Shown here: piece after piece, positions 34,350 through 43,584 of the stretch
How the letters are laid out: every line of letters begins with the position of its first letter
How positions within the stretch are numbered: the stretch's first letter is position 1
DNA from: Lachnospiraceae bacterium
GTDB lineage: Bacteria > Bacillota > Clostridia > Lachnospirales > Lachnospiraceae
Direction: 5' to 3'
Length of the DNA stretch: 64,000 bases
Assembly: GCA_022790855.1 (NCBI GenBank)
Contig: JAAVYA010000036.1
Span: forward strand, 1-64,000
Position numbers and translations under genes: made by a program
The notes under the pieces: model-generated
Database searches by the model: none
Told to the model about the DNA's origin: nothing
What the model saw: only the letters and a program-made list of their open reading frames with translations

Positions 34350-34865
34350 ATGGCAAAAGTAGGAATCGTAATGGGCAGCGACTCGGATATGCCGATTATG
34401 GCAAAGGCGGCGGATATTCTGGAAGAGTTGGGGATTTCGTATGAGATGACAATTATTTCCGCTCACAGGGAACCGGATGTATTTTTTTCTTATGCAAAGA
34501 CGGCAGAGGAAAAAGGATTTAAAGTAATCATTGCGGGAGCCGGGATGGCAGCCCATCTTCCCGGGATGTGCGCGGCAATTTTTCCCATGCCTGTCATTGG
34601 GATTCCCATGCATACCACTTCTTTAGGAGGAAGGGATTCTCTGTATTCCATTGTACAGATGCCTTCCGGTATTCCGGTGGCTACTGTGGCGATTAACGGC
34701 GGGGCCAATGCGGGGCTGTTGGCGGCCAGAATTCTGGCAACTTCAGATGAAGAACTTTTGAGCCGTCTGAAACAGTATTCGGAAAAAATGAAAGAGCAAG
34801 TGATGGAAAAGGATGCCCGTCTTCAGAAGGTGGGGTATCAGGAATACGCAAAGAAGCAGCCGTAG
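34350..34865 (+). CDS. purE: N5-carboxyaminoimidazole ribonucleotide mutase (PurE, class I)
   Basis: A 171-residue enzyme. The MGSDSDMPIMAKAAD motif, SAHREPD and GIPMHTTSLGGRDSLYSIVQM are typical of PurE, and the active-site His is in SAHR. It moves the carboxyl group from N5-CAIR to CAIR. AAAGGAG precedes the ATG. It begins the run purE purM purN purD. The 180-base gap before it contains no purine riboswitch that I can recognise. Confidence 0.95.
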   Translation: MAKVGIVMGSDSDMPIMAKAADILEELGISYEMTIISAHREPDVFFSYAKTAEEKGFKVIIAGAGMAAHLPGMCAAIFPMPVIGIPMHTTSLGGRDSLYSIVQMPSGIPVATVAINGGANAGLLAARILATSDEELLSRLKQYSEKMKEQVMEKDARLQKVGYQEYAKKQP

Positions 34866-34896
34866 ATAAGGCTCACATGGGAAAAGGGAGGTAATT

Positions 34897-35922
34897 ATGG
34901 ATTATAAAAATGCCGGAGTGGATATTGAAGCAGGCTATCGTTCCGTGGAATTGATGAAAAAACATGTGCAGCAGACAATGCGCAAAGAGGTACTGACCAA
35001 TCTGGGTGGGTTTTCCGGAGCATTTTCCCTGGAAGCTTTTAAAGGAATGGAGAAGCCCACGCTGGTATCCGGGACAGACGGCGTAGGTACGAAGCTGAAA
35101 TTGGCGTTTTTGCTGGATCGGCACAATACGGTGGGAATTGACTGCGTAGCTATGTGCGTGAACGATATTGCATGTGCCGGGGGAGAACCGTTGTTTTTCC
35201 TGGACTATATTGCCTGCGGCAAAAATGAGCCGGAGAAGATCGCTTCCATTGTAAGCGGTGTGGCAGAGGGCTGTATCCAGTCCGGGGCGGCATTGATTGG
35301 AGGAGAGACTGCGGAAATGCCGGGATTCTATCCCCAGGATGAGTACGATTTGGCGGGATTTGCAGTGGGAATTGTGGATGAGAAAGATTTGATTACCGGG
35401 AAAAATGTAAAAGAAGGGGATGTACTGATCGGCATGGCGTCTTCCGGGGTACATTCCAATGGTTTTTCTCTGGTCCGTAAAGTCTTTGAAATGACCCGGA
35501 AGAATCTGGAGTGTTATCATGAGGGTTTGGGAACGACATTGGGAGAAGCGCTGCTTGCTCCTACCAAGATCTATGTAAAAGCCTTAAAATCCATCAAAGA
35601 AAAGGGGATTGCGGTAAAAGCGTGCAGCCATATTACCGGAGGAGGCTTTTATGAGAATATACCTCGGATGCTGCCGGAAGGGAAGCGGGCGTTGGTGGAA
35701 AAAGGCAGCTACCCGGTGCCGCCGATCTTTGAGATGCTTCAAAGAGAAGGAAGTATTGCTACGGAGATCATGTATAATACATACAATATGGGAATTGGGA
35801 TGATCCTGGCGGTGGATGCCTCCGATGCAGACGCGGCGGCAGAAGCCATCAGGACAGCAGGGGAGAGGCCTTATTTGATCGGACGCATTGAAAACGGAGA
35901 GCGGGGCGTTGATATATGTTAA
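34897..35922 (+). CDS. purM: Phosphoribosylformylglycinamidine cyclo-ligase (AIR synthetase)
   Basis: A 341-residue enzyme closing the imidazole ring of aminoimidazole ribonucleotide with [38 protein letters not shown] and [16 protein letters not shown] are family motifs. A GGGAGG site precedes the start. The stop overlaps purN by seven bases. Confidence 0.96.
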   Translation: MDYKNAGVDIEAGYRSVELMKKHVQQTMRKEVLTNLGGFSGAFSLEAFKGMEKPTLVSGTDGVGTKLKLAFLLDRHNTVGIDCVAMCVNDIACAGGEPLFFLDYIACGKNEPEKIASIVSGVAEGCIQSGAALIGGETAEMPGFYPQDEYDLAGFAVGIVDEKDLITGKNVKEGDVLIGMASSGVHSNGFSLVRKVFEMTRKNLECYHEGLGTTLGEALLAPTKIYVKALKSIKEKGIAVKACSHITGGGFYENIPRMLPEGKRALVEKGSYPVPPIFEMLQREGSIATEIMYNTYNMGIGMILAVDASDADAAAEAIRTAGERPYLIGRIENGERGVDIC

Positions 35923-36566
35923 AGCTGGCAGTGCTGGTATCCGGCGGAGGTACAAATCTCCAGGCGATCATAGACGGAATTGACAATGGTAGCATTACGA
36001 ATACCAAAATCGCAGCGGTTATCAGTAATAATAAGAATGCCTATGCCTTGGAACGGGCCAGGCAGCACGGAATTTTGGCGGTCTGCATTTCCCCCAAGGA
36101 TTATCCGGACCGGGAAGCTTTTTACGATGCCCTTTTAGGGGAATTAGAGAGGCAGCAAGTAGATCTGGTGGTGCTGGCAGGTTATTTGGTGGTGATTCCG
36201 GAGAAGATGATTCGCAGGTACCGCAATCGTATCATCAATGTCCATCCCTCTTTGATTCCGGCTTTTTGCGGAACCGGCTTTTACGGATTGAAGGTTCACG
36301 AACAGGCGCTGGCCAGAGGGGTAAAAGTAACCGGCGCTACCGTTCATTTTGTGGATGAGGGCACCGATACGGGACCGATCATTCTGCAGAAAGCGGTAAC
36401 GGTAAAGCAGGGAGATACGCCAAAGATCCTGCAGCAGAGGGTCATGGAGCAGGCGGAGTGGCAGATTCTGCCAAAAGCCATTGATCTAATCGCCAACGGC
36501 AGAGTAGATGTGGACAAAAACCAGGTGATCCTGGACGGCGGGAAACAGAAGGAGGAGACAGAATGA
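35916..36566 (+). CDS. purN: Phosphoribosylglycinamide formyltransferase (GART)
   Basis: A 216-residue enzyme that formylates GAR with 10-formyl-tetrahydrofolate. [15 protein letters not shown] opens the protein. [11 protein letters not shown] and the [17 protein letters not shown] motif (His and Asp of the active site) are present. It overlaps purM by seven bases and purD by four. Confidence 0.95.
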   Translation: MLKLAVLVSGGGTNLQAIIDGIDNGSITNTKIAAVISNNKNAYALERARQHGILAVCISPKDYPDREAFYDALLGELERQQVDLVVLAGYLVVIPEKMIRRYRNRIINVHPSLIPAFCGTGFYGLKVHEQALARGVKVTGATVHFVDEGTDTGPIILQKAVTVKQGDTPKILQQRVMEQAEWQILPKAIDLIANGRVDVDKNQVILDGGKQKEETE

Positions 36567-37837
36567 AGGTTTTGGTGATCGGAAGCGGCGGACGGGAACA
36601 CGCCATTGTCCGGGCAGCGTTAGCCAGCCCCAGGGTGGAGAAGGTCTTTTGTGCACCGGGGAACGGCGGAATCGCCCAGGAGGCGGAGTGTGTGCCTATC
36701 GGCGCCATGGAATTTGAGAAGCTGGTATCCTTTGCCAAAGAAGAAAACATTGGCCTTACCATTGTGGGGATGGACGATCCTCTGGTGGAAGGAATCGTAG
36801 ATATATTTGAGCGGGAGCATTTGCGGGTATTCGGCCCCAGGAAGAATGCGGCAATCCTGGAAGGCTCCAAAGCTTTTTCCAAGGATTTAATGAAGAAATA
36901 TCATATTCCCACGGCGGCCTATGAGAGTTTTACGGATGCCAAGGAGGCTTTGGCATATTTGGAACAGGCGGAGTTTCCCATTGTATTGAAAGCGGACGGA
37001 CTGGCGCTGGGGAAGGGCGTATTGATCTGCAATAACCTGCAAGAAGCAAAAGCGGGTGTAAAAACCATTATGGAAGATAAGCAGTTTGGCAGCGCCGGCA
37101 ACTGTATGGTGGTGGAAGAATATATGATAGGCCGGGAGGTTTCCGTCCTTTCCTTCGTAGACGGAAAGACCATCCGCACCATGGCTTCTGCCCAGGACCA
37201 CAAGCGGGCCGGGGACGGGGATCAGGGGCCAAATACCGGCGGTATGGGGACTTTTTCTCCCAGCCCCTTCTATACCGATGAAGTGGATGCGTTTTGCCAG
37301 GAACATATTTACCAGCCTACGGTGGATGCCATGGCTGCGGAAGGGAGAGAATTCAAAGGAATTATTTTCTTTGGGCTGATGCTGACAGAACATGGGCCGA
37401 AGGTATTAGAATATAATGCCAGATTTGGGGATCCGGAAGCTCAGGTGGTTCTGCCCCGGATGAAAAGCGATATGATCGAGGTTATGGAAGCATGTATTGA
37501 CGGCAGGCTGGCTGAAATTGAGCTGGAATTTGAAGACAATGCGGCAGTTTGCGTGGTACTGGCTTCCGACGGTTATCCTGTTTCTTATGAGAAGGGCTTT
37601 GAAATTCAGGGATTGGAACGGTTTCAAGAAGCCCGGGGATATGAATGCTTCCATGCCGGGACGAAGCTGACCCAAGAAGGGAAAATCCTGACTAACGGCG
37701 GCCGGGTGCTGGGTGTAACTGCCAAGGGTGCGGATTTGAAGGAAGCCCGGGCCAATGCTTATAAGGCGGCGGAATGGGTGAAATTTGAGAACAAATATAT
37801 GAGACATGATATAGGGAAGGCCATTGACGAGGCGTAA
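36563..37837 (+). CDS. purD: Phosphoribosylamine-glycine ligase (GAR synthetase)
   Basis: A 424-residue ATP-grasp enzyme joining phosphoribosylamine and glycine. [14 protein letters not shown] at the N terminus, KADGLALGKGVLI, the GPNTGGMGTFSPSP motif and LEYNARFGDPEAQ are all typical. It is the last gene of the pur group and is followed by a terminator after four bases. Confidence 0.96.
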   Translation: MKVLVIGSGGREHAIVRAALASPRVEKVFCAPGNGGIAQEAECVPIGAMEFEKLVSFAKEENIGLTIVGMDDPLVEGIVDIFEREHLRVFGPRKNAAILEGSKAFSKDLMKKYHIPTAAYESFTDAKEALAYLEQAEFPIVLKADGLALGKGVLICNNLQEAKAGVKTIMEDKQFGSAGNCMVVEEYMIGREVSVLSFVDGKTIRTMASAQDHKRAGDGDQGPNTGGMGTFSPSPFYTDEVDAFCQEHIYQPTVDAMAAEGREFKGIIFFGLMLTEHGPKVLEYNARFGDPEAQVVLPRMKSDMIEVMEACIDGRLAEIELEFEDNAAVCVVLASDGYPVSYEKGFEIQGLERFQEARGYECFHAGTKLTQEGKILTNGGRVLGVTAKGADLKEARANAYKAAEWVKFENKYMRHDIGKAIDEA

Positions 37838-37840
37838 GCA

Positions 37841-37870
37841 AAAAGGATCCTGCCAGGCAGGATTCTTTTT
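37841..37870 (+). terminator. Intrinsic terminator of the pur operon
   Basis: AAAAGGATCCTG (37841-37852) pairs with CAGGATTCTTTT (37858-37869) around a 5-base loop; a T-rich tract follows. Confidence 0.88.
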
Positions 37871-37886
37871 CTTTTCAAAGAAAAAC

Positions 37887-37915
37887 TTGTATTGAAAGTG
37901 AGAAAAGCGTATAAT
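37887..37915 (+). promoter_or_regulatory. Sigma-A type promoter for the chemoreceptor gene
   Basis: TTGTAT (37887-37892) and TATAAT (37910-37915) are 17 bases apart, 36 bases ahead of the start codon. Confidence 0.7.
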
Positions 37916-37951
37916 AAATTCTATATTGTCGGATCACAGGAAGGAGAACCT

Positions 37952-39976
37952 ATGAAGAAAGGTAAGGGAACGGGCGGAATTAAACAAAAAATGATGAAAG
38001 GGATTATTATCCCAACTCTGGCGATCTTGGCTGTAGTGGCGTTGGTAATCCTTTTAACCGTAAATCTTTCGGTCAGCAAGATAAGGACGGAGGAGATTAC
38101 GGCGGAATCGAAACAGGTTGCTGCCAATATCAGCGAATATTTTACAAGATATATGGAAGTTTCCAAGCAGATGGCAGCTAATCAGGATGTATTGGAGCTG
38201 CTTCACGAAGTGGAGCCGGGGGATAAGATTGCGGAGGCAGAACATTTTGAGGCAGTGTTGACAATGCTGACCAATACATATTATACGGATAATGAAAATA
38301 TTTTGGATGCATGGGTTGCGGATATTGATTCCAGCCAGTTCTTCGAGGACAGTGTTAGCGGATTTATCAGCGAATTGGGGAATTACGATGTTACTACCAG
38401 GGACTGGTACAAGGAAGTAACAGAGGCCGGAACTACAACGGTGACAGAGCCGTATGTAATTTCCTCCACCGGGGTATTGGCCTCCAGTATTATTACTCCA
38501 ATTTATGATGAGAATGGCGATATGATAGGAGTTGCCGGCGTGGATGTGGAAGTAGGAACCCTTGCTACGATGATGTCCGAACATAAACTGGGGGATTCCG
38601 GCTTTTTTGTTTTGATGACCAAATCCGGACAGATCATGTATGCTCCTAAGGAAGAGCTGATACAAAGCAATGTACAGGACGCGGGTATCCCTAAGAAAGT
38701 TCTGGAAGCCATTGAGAGCGGGAAAGAGAGCGAATTCACTTACCGCTGGAACGGCGGAAAGCAGCATGGCTGTCATGCTATGGTGGGGGAAACCGGGTGG
38801 TCTGTACTTAGTGGAATGCCCAATGGAGAATATAATGAGGCGATTTACCGGCTTTTTGTGGAAGTAGGCGGATTCTTTATTCTTGCCCTTGTGATTCTGG
38901 TATTTGTCATCAATAAAATTGCAACGGGGATCGTAAAGCCTTTGAAGAGCCTGGAGACGGCTGCCTCCCATATTGCGGTGGGTAATCTGGATATTGAAGT
39001 AGACGCTCAGTCAAAAGATGAAGTAGGTGCTGTTGCGGTGGCCCTTCAGAAGACGGTACTGCGATTAAAGGACTACATTGCTTATATTGGCGAGATCACA
39101 GAGGTGCTTCATGAAATTGCAGGAGGCAATCTCCGGTTTGAATTAAAACAGGAGTATGTGGGAGAATTCAGCAGGGTGAAGAGCAGCTTGGAGGAGGTTT
39201 CCAAGAGACTGACAGTAACGCTTCACAATATTGGGGAGGCTTCCCAGCAAGTGTCCGGCGGATCGGAACAAATCGCAACGGCAGCCCAGGCTCTGGCCGA
39301 AGGAGCAGGCTCCCAGGCGGCGGCGATTCAAGAACTTCAGGCTTCCGTAACGGAGATATCTGAGAAGGTCAATACCAATACGGAGTATGTGGATATGGCC
39401 AGGGAACGAGTGGTTGATATGGATAAAGAGCTTGGCTTCAGCAATGAGCAGATGGAGAAGGCCGTGGAAGCGATGAACGAGATCAGCAGATGCTCTTCGG
39501 AGATTGAAAATATCATCACCACGATTGAAGAGATTGCGGATCAGACCAGTCTGCTTTCTTTGAATGCATCCATAGAGGCGGCCCGCGCCGGTGAAATGGG
39601 CCGGGGATTTGCTGTGGTAGCCAGTGAAGTGGGCAGCTTGGCAGGAGAGAGCATGAAGGCGGTACAGACCTCCACTGCCCTGATACAGAATTCTATGGAG
39701 GCTGTAAAAAACGGTGTGTCTATCGTTGATATGGCGGCGGCCCAGATGCAGGAAGCACTGCTTCATATTGATAAACTGCGGGATATGATTGAGAGCATTG
39801 ATGAGGCTTCCAGAAGCCAGAACGAGGGGATTTCCCAGATCCGAATGGCGTTAGAACAAGTATCAGAGGTTGTTTCCGATAATTCGGCTATGTCCCAGGA
39901 AAGTGCGGCTGCCAGTGAGGAATTGTCGGCCCAGTCTCAGGCATTGACGGATTTAATGCAGGAGTTTCAGCTATAA
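37952..39976 (+). CDS. Methyl-accepting chemotaxis protein with dCache sensor
   Basis: A 674-residue receptor. Residues ~18-40 are the first membrane helix. Residues ~45-290 form an extracellular dCache-like domain ([11 protein letters not shown] and EPYVISSTG with [11 protein letters not shown] are typical). The second helix is at ~300-325 and a HAMP domain follows. The signalling hairpin tip reads [21 protein letters not shown], and [15 protein letters not shown] follows. dCache receptors often bind amino acids or carboxylates, but the ligand cannot be told. AAGGAGA precedes ATG 37952; an earlier in-frame ATG overlaps the promoter. No flagellar or che genes are nearby. Confidence 0.92.
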   Translation: MKKGKGTGGIKQKMMKGIIIPTLAILAVVALVILLTVNLSVSKIRTEEITAESKQVAANISEYFTRYMEVSKQMAANQDVLELLHEVEPGDKIAEAEHFEAVLTMLTNTYYTDNENILDAWVADIDSSQFFEDSVSGFISELGNYDVTTRDWYKEVTEAGTTTVTEPYVISSTGVLASSIITPIYDENGDMIGVAGVDVEVGTLATMMSEHKLGDSGFFVLMTKSGQIMYAPKEELIQSNVQDAGIPKKVLEAIESGKESEFTYRWNGGKQHGCHAMVGETGWSVLSGMPNGEYNEAIYRLFVEVGGFFILALVILVFVINKIATGIVKPLKSLETAASHIAVGNLDIEVDAQSKDEVGAVAVALQKTVLRLKDYIAYIGEITEVLHEIAGGNLRFELKQEYVGEFSRVKSSLEEVSKRLTVTLHNIGEASQQVSGGSEQIATAAQALAEGAGSQAAAIQELQASVTEISEKVNTNTEYVDMARERVVDMDKELGFSNEQMEKAVEAMNEISRCSSEIENIITTIEEIADQTSLLSLNASIEAARAGEMGRGFAVVASEVGSLAGESMKAVQTSTALIQNSMEAVKNGVSIVDMAAAQMQEALLHIDKLRDMIESIDEASRSQNEGISQIRMALEQVSEVVSDNSAMSQESAAASEELSAQSQALTDLMQEFQL

Positions 39977-40016
39977 AAATGAGAGCGTCTGCTTTAAATA
40001 GAAACAGGAAGGGAAA

Positions 40017-40044
40017 TCAGGAAAAAGCACTAGCTTTTTCCTGA
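40017..40044 (+). terminator. Terminator hairpin after the chemoreceptor gene
   Basis: TCAGGAAAAAGC (40017-40028) pairs perfectly with GCTTTTTCCTGA (40033-40044) around a 4-base loop. The T run is inside the stem, so termination may be partial. Confidence 0.65.
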
Positions 40045-40050
40045 GAGTTA

Positions 40051-40059
40051 TGCTATAAT
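40051..40059 (+). promoter_or_regulatory. Extended -10 promoter for tig
   Basis: TGCTATAAT is an extended -10 element (TGn before TATAAT at 40054-40059). The -35 region is poor (TAGCTT), as is allowed for extended -10 promoters. Confidence 0.6.
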
Positions 40060-40139
40060 GGCAAAATGATTGTATTTGTAAAAGAATGGAGGAGTACGTC
40101 TATCCCATTTATAGATAGCTGAAGGAGGAAATAGCGAGC

Positions 40140-41477
40140 ATGAGCGTACAAGTAGAGAATTTAGAGAAAAATATGGCAAAACTGACTATTGAGGTGCCGG
40201 CAGAAGAACTGGAGAAAGCCATCCAGTCTGCATATATGAAGCAGAAAGGAAAGATCAGCCTTCCGGGATTCCGTAAGGGAAAAGTACCCCGTCACATGAT
40301 CGAGAAGATGTATGGGGTGGAGATTTTCTTTGAGGATGCTGCAAATGATTTGATTTCCCGGGAATATCCAAGTGCGGCGGAAGAATCCGGGCTGGATATC
40401 GTATCCCGTCCCACGGTGGATGTGACTCAGATTGAAAAAGGCAAGCCCTTTATTTTTACTGCTGAAGTAGCGGTGCGTCCGGAGGTTACCCTTGGCAAAT
40501 ATAAAGGAGTGCAGGTAACGAAGGTCGATACCAGCGTGTCGGAAGAAGAGGTAGAAGCAGAGATTAATCGGGAGCGGGAAAGCAATGCAAGAACAATTAC
40601 GGTAGAAGGCAGGCCTGTTGCAGACGGCGATACTGCAGTCATTGATTATGAGGGCTTTGTAAATGGGGAAGCATTTGAAGGCGGCAAAGGAGAGAATCAT
40701 TCTTTAGTCATCGGTTCTCATTCCTTTATTGATAATTTTGAAGAACAGCTGATCGGCAAAAATGCCGGGGAAGAATTGGAAGTCCATGTGACATTCCCGG
40801 AGGAATACCATGCGCCGGAGCTGGCTGGGAAGCCTGCGGTATTCCAGGTTAAAATTAATGAAATTAAATGTAAAGAGCTTCCCCTTCTTGACGATGAATT
40901 TGCCCAGGATGTTTCTGAATTTGATACTCTGTCAGAGTATAGGGACAGTGTAAAGGCCAAGATGCAGGAACGCAAGGAGAATTCTGCTAAGCGGGAGAAG
41001 GAAGAAGAAGCCATTGAGAAGATCATAGACAAATCCAAAATGGATATTCCGGATGCTATGGTGGAGACACAGACGGCTGGTATGCTGAATGATTTTGCAG
41101 GACGGATGGCTCAGCAGGGCTTATCCTTAGAACAGTATATGCAGTTTACTGGTATGACAATGGAGAAGCTTCAGGAGCAGATGAAGGAAGATGCATTGAA
41201 GCGTATCCGTACCGGCCTGGTATTGGAGCAGATTGCAAAGGAAGAGGATATCCAGGTTTCAGACGAGGAGATCGAGGCAGAAGTGGTTAAGATGGCCGAG
41301 ATGTACGGCATGAACGCGGATGATTTGAAAAACCGTATGGGGGATGAAGACAAGGAATCCATAAAGAAGGATCTGGCGGTACAGAAGGCGGTAGAGCTGA
41401 TTATGGAGAATGTGAAAGAGAAGGCAAAACCCAAGTCTAAGAAAGAGAAGGAAGACGACACGGAAGAGGAAGAATAA
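40140..41477 (+). CDS. tig: Trigger factor, ribosome-associated chaperone
   Basis: A 445-residue protein with three parts: the N-terminal ribosome-binding domain with GFRKGKVPRHMIEKMYG (about residues 42-58), an FKBP-type prolyl isomerase domain (about 155-245, VIDYEGFVNGEAFEGGKGEN), and a helical C-terminal chaperone domain ending in a charged Glu/Lys tail. It binds nascent chains at the ribosome exit tunnel. AAGGAGG stands ahead of the start. The tig-clpP-clpX-lon order is widespread in Firmicutes. Confidence 0.96.
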   Translation: MSVQVENLEKNMAKLTIEVPAEELEKAIQSAYMKQKGKISLPGFRKGKVPRHMIEKMYGVEIFFEDAANDLISREYPSAAEESGLDIVSRPTVDVTQIEKGKPFIFTAEVAVRPEVTLGKYKGVQVTKVDTSVSEEEVEAEINRERESNARTITVEGRPVADGDTAVIDYEGFVNGEAFEGGKGENHSLVIGSHSFIDNFEEQLIGKNAGEELEVHVTFPEEYHAPELAGKPAVFQVKINEIKCKELPLLDDEFAQDVSEFDTLSEYRDSVKAKMQERKENSAKREKEEEAIEKIIDKSKMDIPDAMVETQTAGMLNDFAGRMAQQGLSLEQYMQFTGMTMEKLQEQMKEDALKRIRTGLVLEQIAKEEDIQVSDEEIEAEVVKMAEMYGMNADDLKNRMGDEDKESIKKDLAVQKAVELIMENVKEKAKPKSKKEKEDDTEEEE

Positions 41478-41543
41478 ACAGAAAAGCCGAAACCGGCCCA
41501 ACGAAAGCAAAAAGATGCGGATATCTGCATTTTGACAGTTCCA

Positions 41544-41581
41544 AAGTTCCATGGTAAGCAAAAAGTCTTAGCATGGAACTT
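41544..41581 (+). promoter_or_regulatory. Stem-loop in the clpP leader
   Basis: AAGTTCCATG (41544-41553) and CATGGAACTT (41572-41581) pair perfectly; inner TAAG/CTTA extends the stem. It ends 11 bases ahead of the clpP ribosome binding site AAAGGAG and has no T tract. It may affect mRNA stability or clpP expression. No CtsR or CIRCE site was seen. Confidence 0.5.
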
Positions 41582-41607
41582 CTGACTTTAGAAAAGGAGT
41601 GGAAATT

Positions 41608-42195
41608 ATGAGCTTAGTGCCTTACGTTGTGGAGCAGACCAGCAGAGGGGAACGTTCCTATGATATTTATTCCAGGCTGTTAAAGGACAGGATTATTTTC
41701 CTGGGTGAAGAAGTAAATGAGACGACAGCCAGCCTTGTAGTGGCCCAGCTTCTGTTTTTGGAAGCAGAGGATCCTGGAAAGGATATTCAGCTGTATATCA
41801 ATTCTCCGGGAGGAGTTGTGACTGCCGGTTTGGCCATCTACGATACGATGCATTATATCAAATGTGATGTTTCCACAATCTGCATCGGATTGGCAGCCAG
41901 TATGGGAGCTTTTCTGCTGGCCGGGGGGACCAAAGGCAAACGATTTGCCCTTCCCAATGCAGAGGTTATGATCCATCAGCCTTCCGGTGGCGCCAAAGGG
42001 CAGGCAACGGATATCCAGATTGTGGCGGATAATATTTTAAAGACAAAGAAACGTCTCAATGAGATTTTGGCTGCCAACACAGGGCAGCCTTATGAAGTGA
42101 TCGCAGCCGATACGGAACGGGACAATTATATGTCTGCAGAAGAGGCAAAGGAATATGGCCTGATTGACGGTGTCATCACATACAAAGAAAAATAG
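41608..42195 (+). CDS. clpP: ATP-dependent Clp protease proteolytic subunit
   Basis: A 195-residue serine protease that forms a 14-mer barrel fed by ClpX and other Clp ATPases. Ser98 in [11 protein letters not shown], His123 in VMIHQPSGG and the Asp in [11 protein letters not shown] form the triad region. A GTG at 41599 in frame overlaps the ribosome binding site, so ATG 41608 was chosen. Confidence 0.96.
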   Translation: MSLVPYVVEQTSRGERSYDIYSRLLKDRIIFLGEEVNETTASLVVAQLLFLEAEDPGKDIQLYINSPGGVVTAGLAIYDTMHYIKCDVSTICIGLAASMGAFLLAGGTKGKRFALPNAEVMIHQPSGGAKGQATDIQIVADNILKTKKRLNEILAANTGQPYEVIAADTERDNYMSAEEAKEYGLIDGVITYKEK

Positions 42196-42314
42196 AACCG
42201 TACAAAGCTGTGGGGGCGGCGAAAGGCCCTTTGCAGTTTCGTGCAAACTGTGGGACAGCGGGCATTTGCCACTGTCCTTGCTGTTCGTGTGATAAATTTT
42301 ATCGAGGTGAGAAT

Positions 42315-43574
42315 ATGGCAGGAAAAATTGACGACAGGGTACGCTGTTCTTTTTGCGGAAAACCTGATACGCAGGTGCGCAAAATGATTGCGGGACCCAA
42401 TGGAGCCTATATTTGCGACGAATGCGTGGACATTTGCGCTGAGATTATAGAAGAAGAGCTGGAAATCGAACCGGAAGTTGAGCCGTCGGTACAACAGGAG
42501 ATCAACTTGATCAAGCCGGAAGAAATGAATGCATTTTTGGACGAATATGTCATTGGCCAGGAAGAAGCCAAGAAGGTGCTTTCCGTGGCTGTTTACAATC
42601 ATTACAAAAGAATTCTTGCAGACCGGGATATGGATGTGGAGCTGCAAAAGAGCAACATTTTGATGCTGGGGCCTACCGGCTGTGGGAAGACGCTGCTGGC
42701 TCAGACGCTGGCACGGGTATTGAATGTGCCCTTTGCCATTGCCGACGCCACGGCTCTGACGGAAGCTGGCTATGTAGGGGAAGACGTGGAGAATATTCTG
42801 TTAAAGATTATTCAGGCTGCGGATTATGACATCGAACGGGCTCAGTACGGCATCATCTATATTGATGAGATTGACAAGATCACCAGAAAGTCCGAGAATC
42901 CTTCCATTACCAGGGATGTATCCGGCGAAGGAGTCCAGCAGGCGCTTTTGAAAATTCTGGAAGGGACGATAGCCAGCGTACCGCCTCAAGGCGGGCGCAA
43001 ACATCCCCATCAGGAATTGCTTCAGATTGATACTACCAATATTTTATTCATCTGCGGCGGCGCTTTTGAGGGTTTGGATAAGATTATTGAGCGAAGGCTG
43101 GATCAAAAAATCATTGGTTTTAACAGTGACGCTGAAAAGCATAAGGAACACAATGTGGGAGAGGTGCTTTGCCAGGCGCTGCCCCAGGACTTTGTGAAAT
43201 TTGGCCTGATACCGGAATTTATCGGACGTGTGCCTATCAATGTTTCTTTGCATGCTCTGGATAAAGAGGCTTTACTGCGGATTCTTACGGAGCCCAAGAA
43301 TTCCCTGATTCGCCAGTATAAGAAACTGATGGAGTTGGACGGCGTGGAACTTCATTTTGATCAGGATGCATTGATTGCCATTGCAGAAAAATCCCTGGAG
43401 CGTAAGACAGGAGCAAGAGGGCTTCGGGCCATTATGGAACAGGTGATGTTGGATGTTATGTACCGTGTTCCCTCCGATGAGAGTATTACCAGCTGTACCG
43501 TTACCAAGGAAGCAGTGGATGAGACTGCTCCGGTATTGATCAACGGAAAAAGAATAGAAACAAAGAGCGCTTAG
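42315..43574 (+). CDS. clpX: ATP-dependent Clp protease ATP-binding subunit ClpX
   Basis: A 419-residue AAA+ unfoldase. The N-terminal zinc domain has Cys11, Cys14, Cys34 and Cys37. [15 protein letters not shown] is Walker [11 protein letters not shown] is Walker B, and [19 protein letters not shown] is the pore and sensor region; an IGF loop for ClpP docking reads KIIGFNSD. Upstream in-frame codons are present but only ATG 42315 has a GAGGTGA site and the normal N terminus. Confidence 0.96.
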   Translation: MAGKIDDRVRCSFCGKPDTQVRKMIAGPNGAYICDECVDICAEIIEEELEIEPEVEPSVQQEINLIKPEEMNAFLDEYVIGQEEAKKVLSVAVYNHYKRILADRDMDVELQKSNILMLGPTGCGKTLLAQTLARVLNVPFAIADATALTEAGYVGEDVENILLKIIQAADYDIERAQYGIIYIDEIDKITRKSENPSITRDVSGEGVQQALLKILEGTIASVPPQGGRKHPHQELLQIDTTNILFICGGAFEGLDKIIERRLDQKIIGFNSDAEKHKEHNVGEVLCQALPQDFVKFGLIPEFIGRVPINVSLHALDKEALLRILTEPKNSLIRQYKKLMELDGVELHFDQDALIAIAEKSLERKTGARGLRAIMEQVMLDVMYRVPSDESITSCTVTKEAVDETAPVLINGKRIETKSA

Positions 43575-43584
43575 GAGAGAGGCA

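Noticed and set aside
38054-38971. Long minus-strand open frame opposite the chemoreceptor
   Set aside because: It mirrors the codon bias of the real gene on the plus strand and shows no recognisable motif.
40060-43584. CtsR or CIRCE heat-shock operators for clpP, clpX or lon
   Set aside because: Neither the CtsR tandem heptad nor the CIRCE inverted repeat could be found in the intergenic parts.
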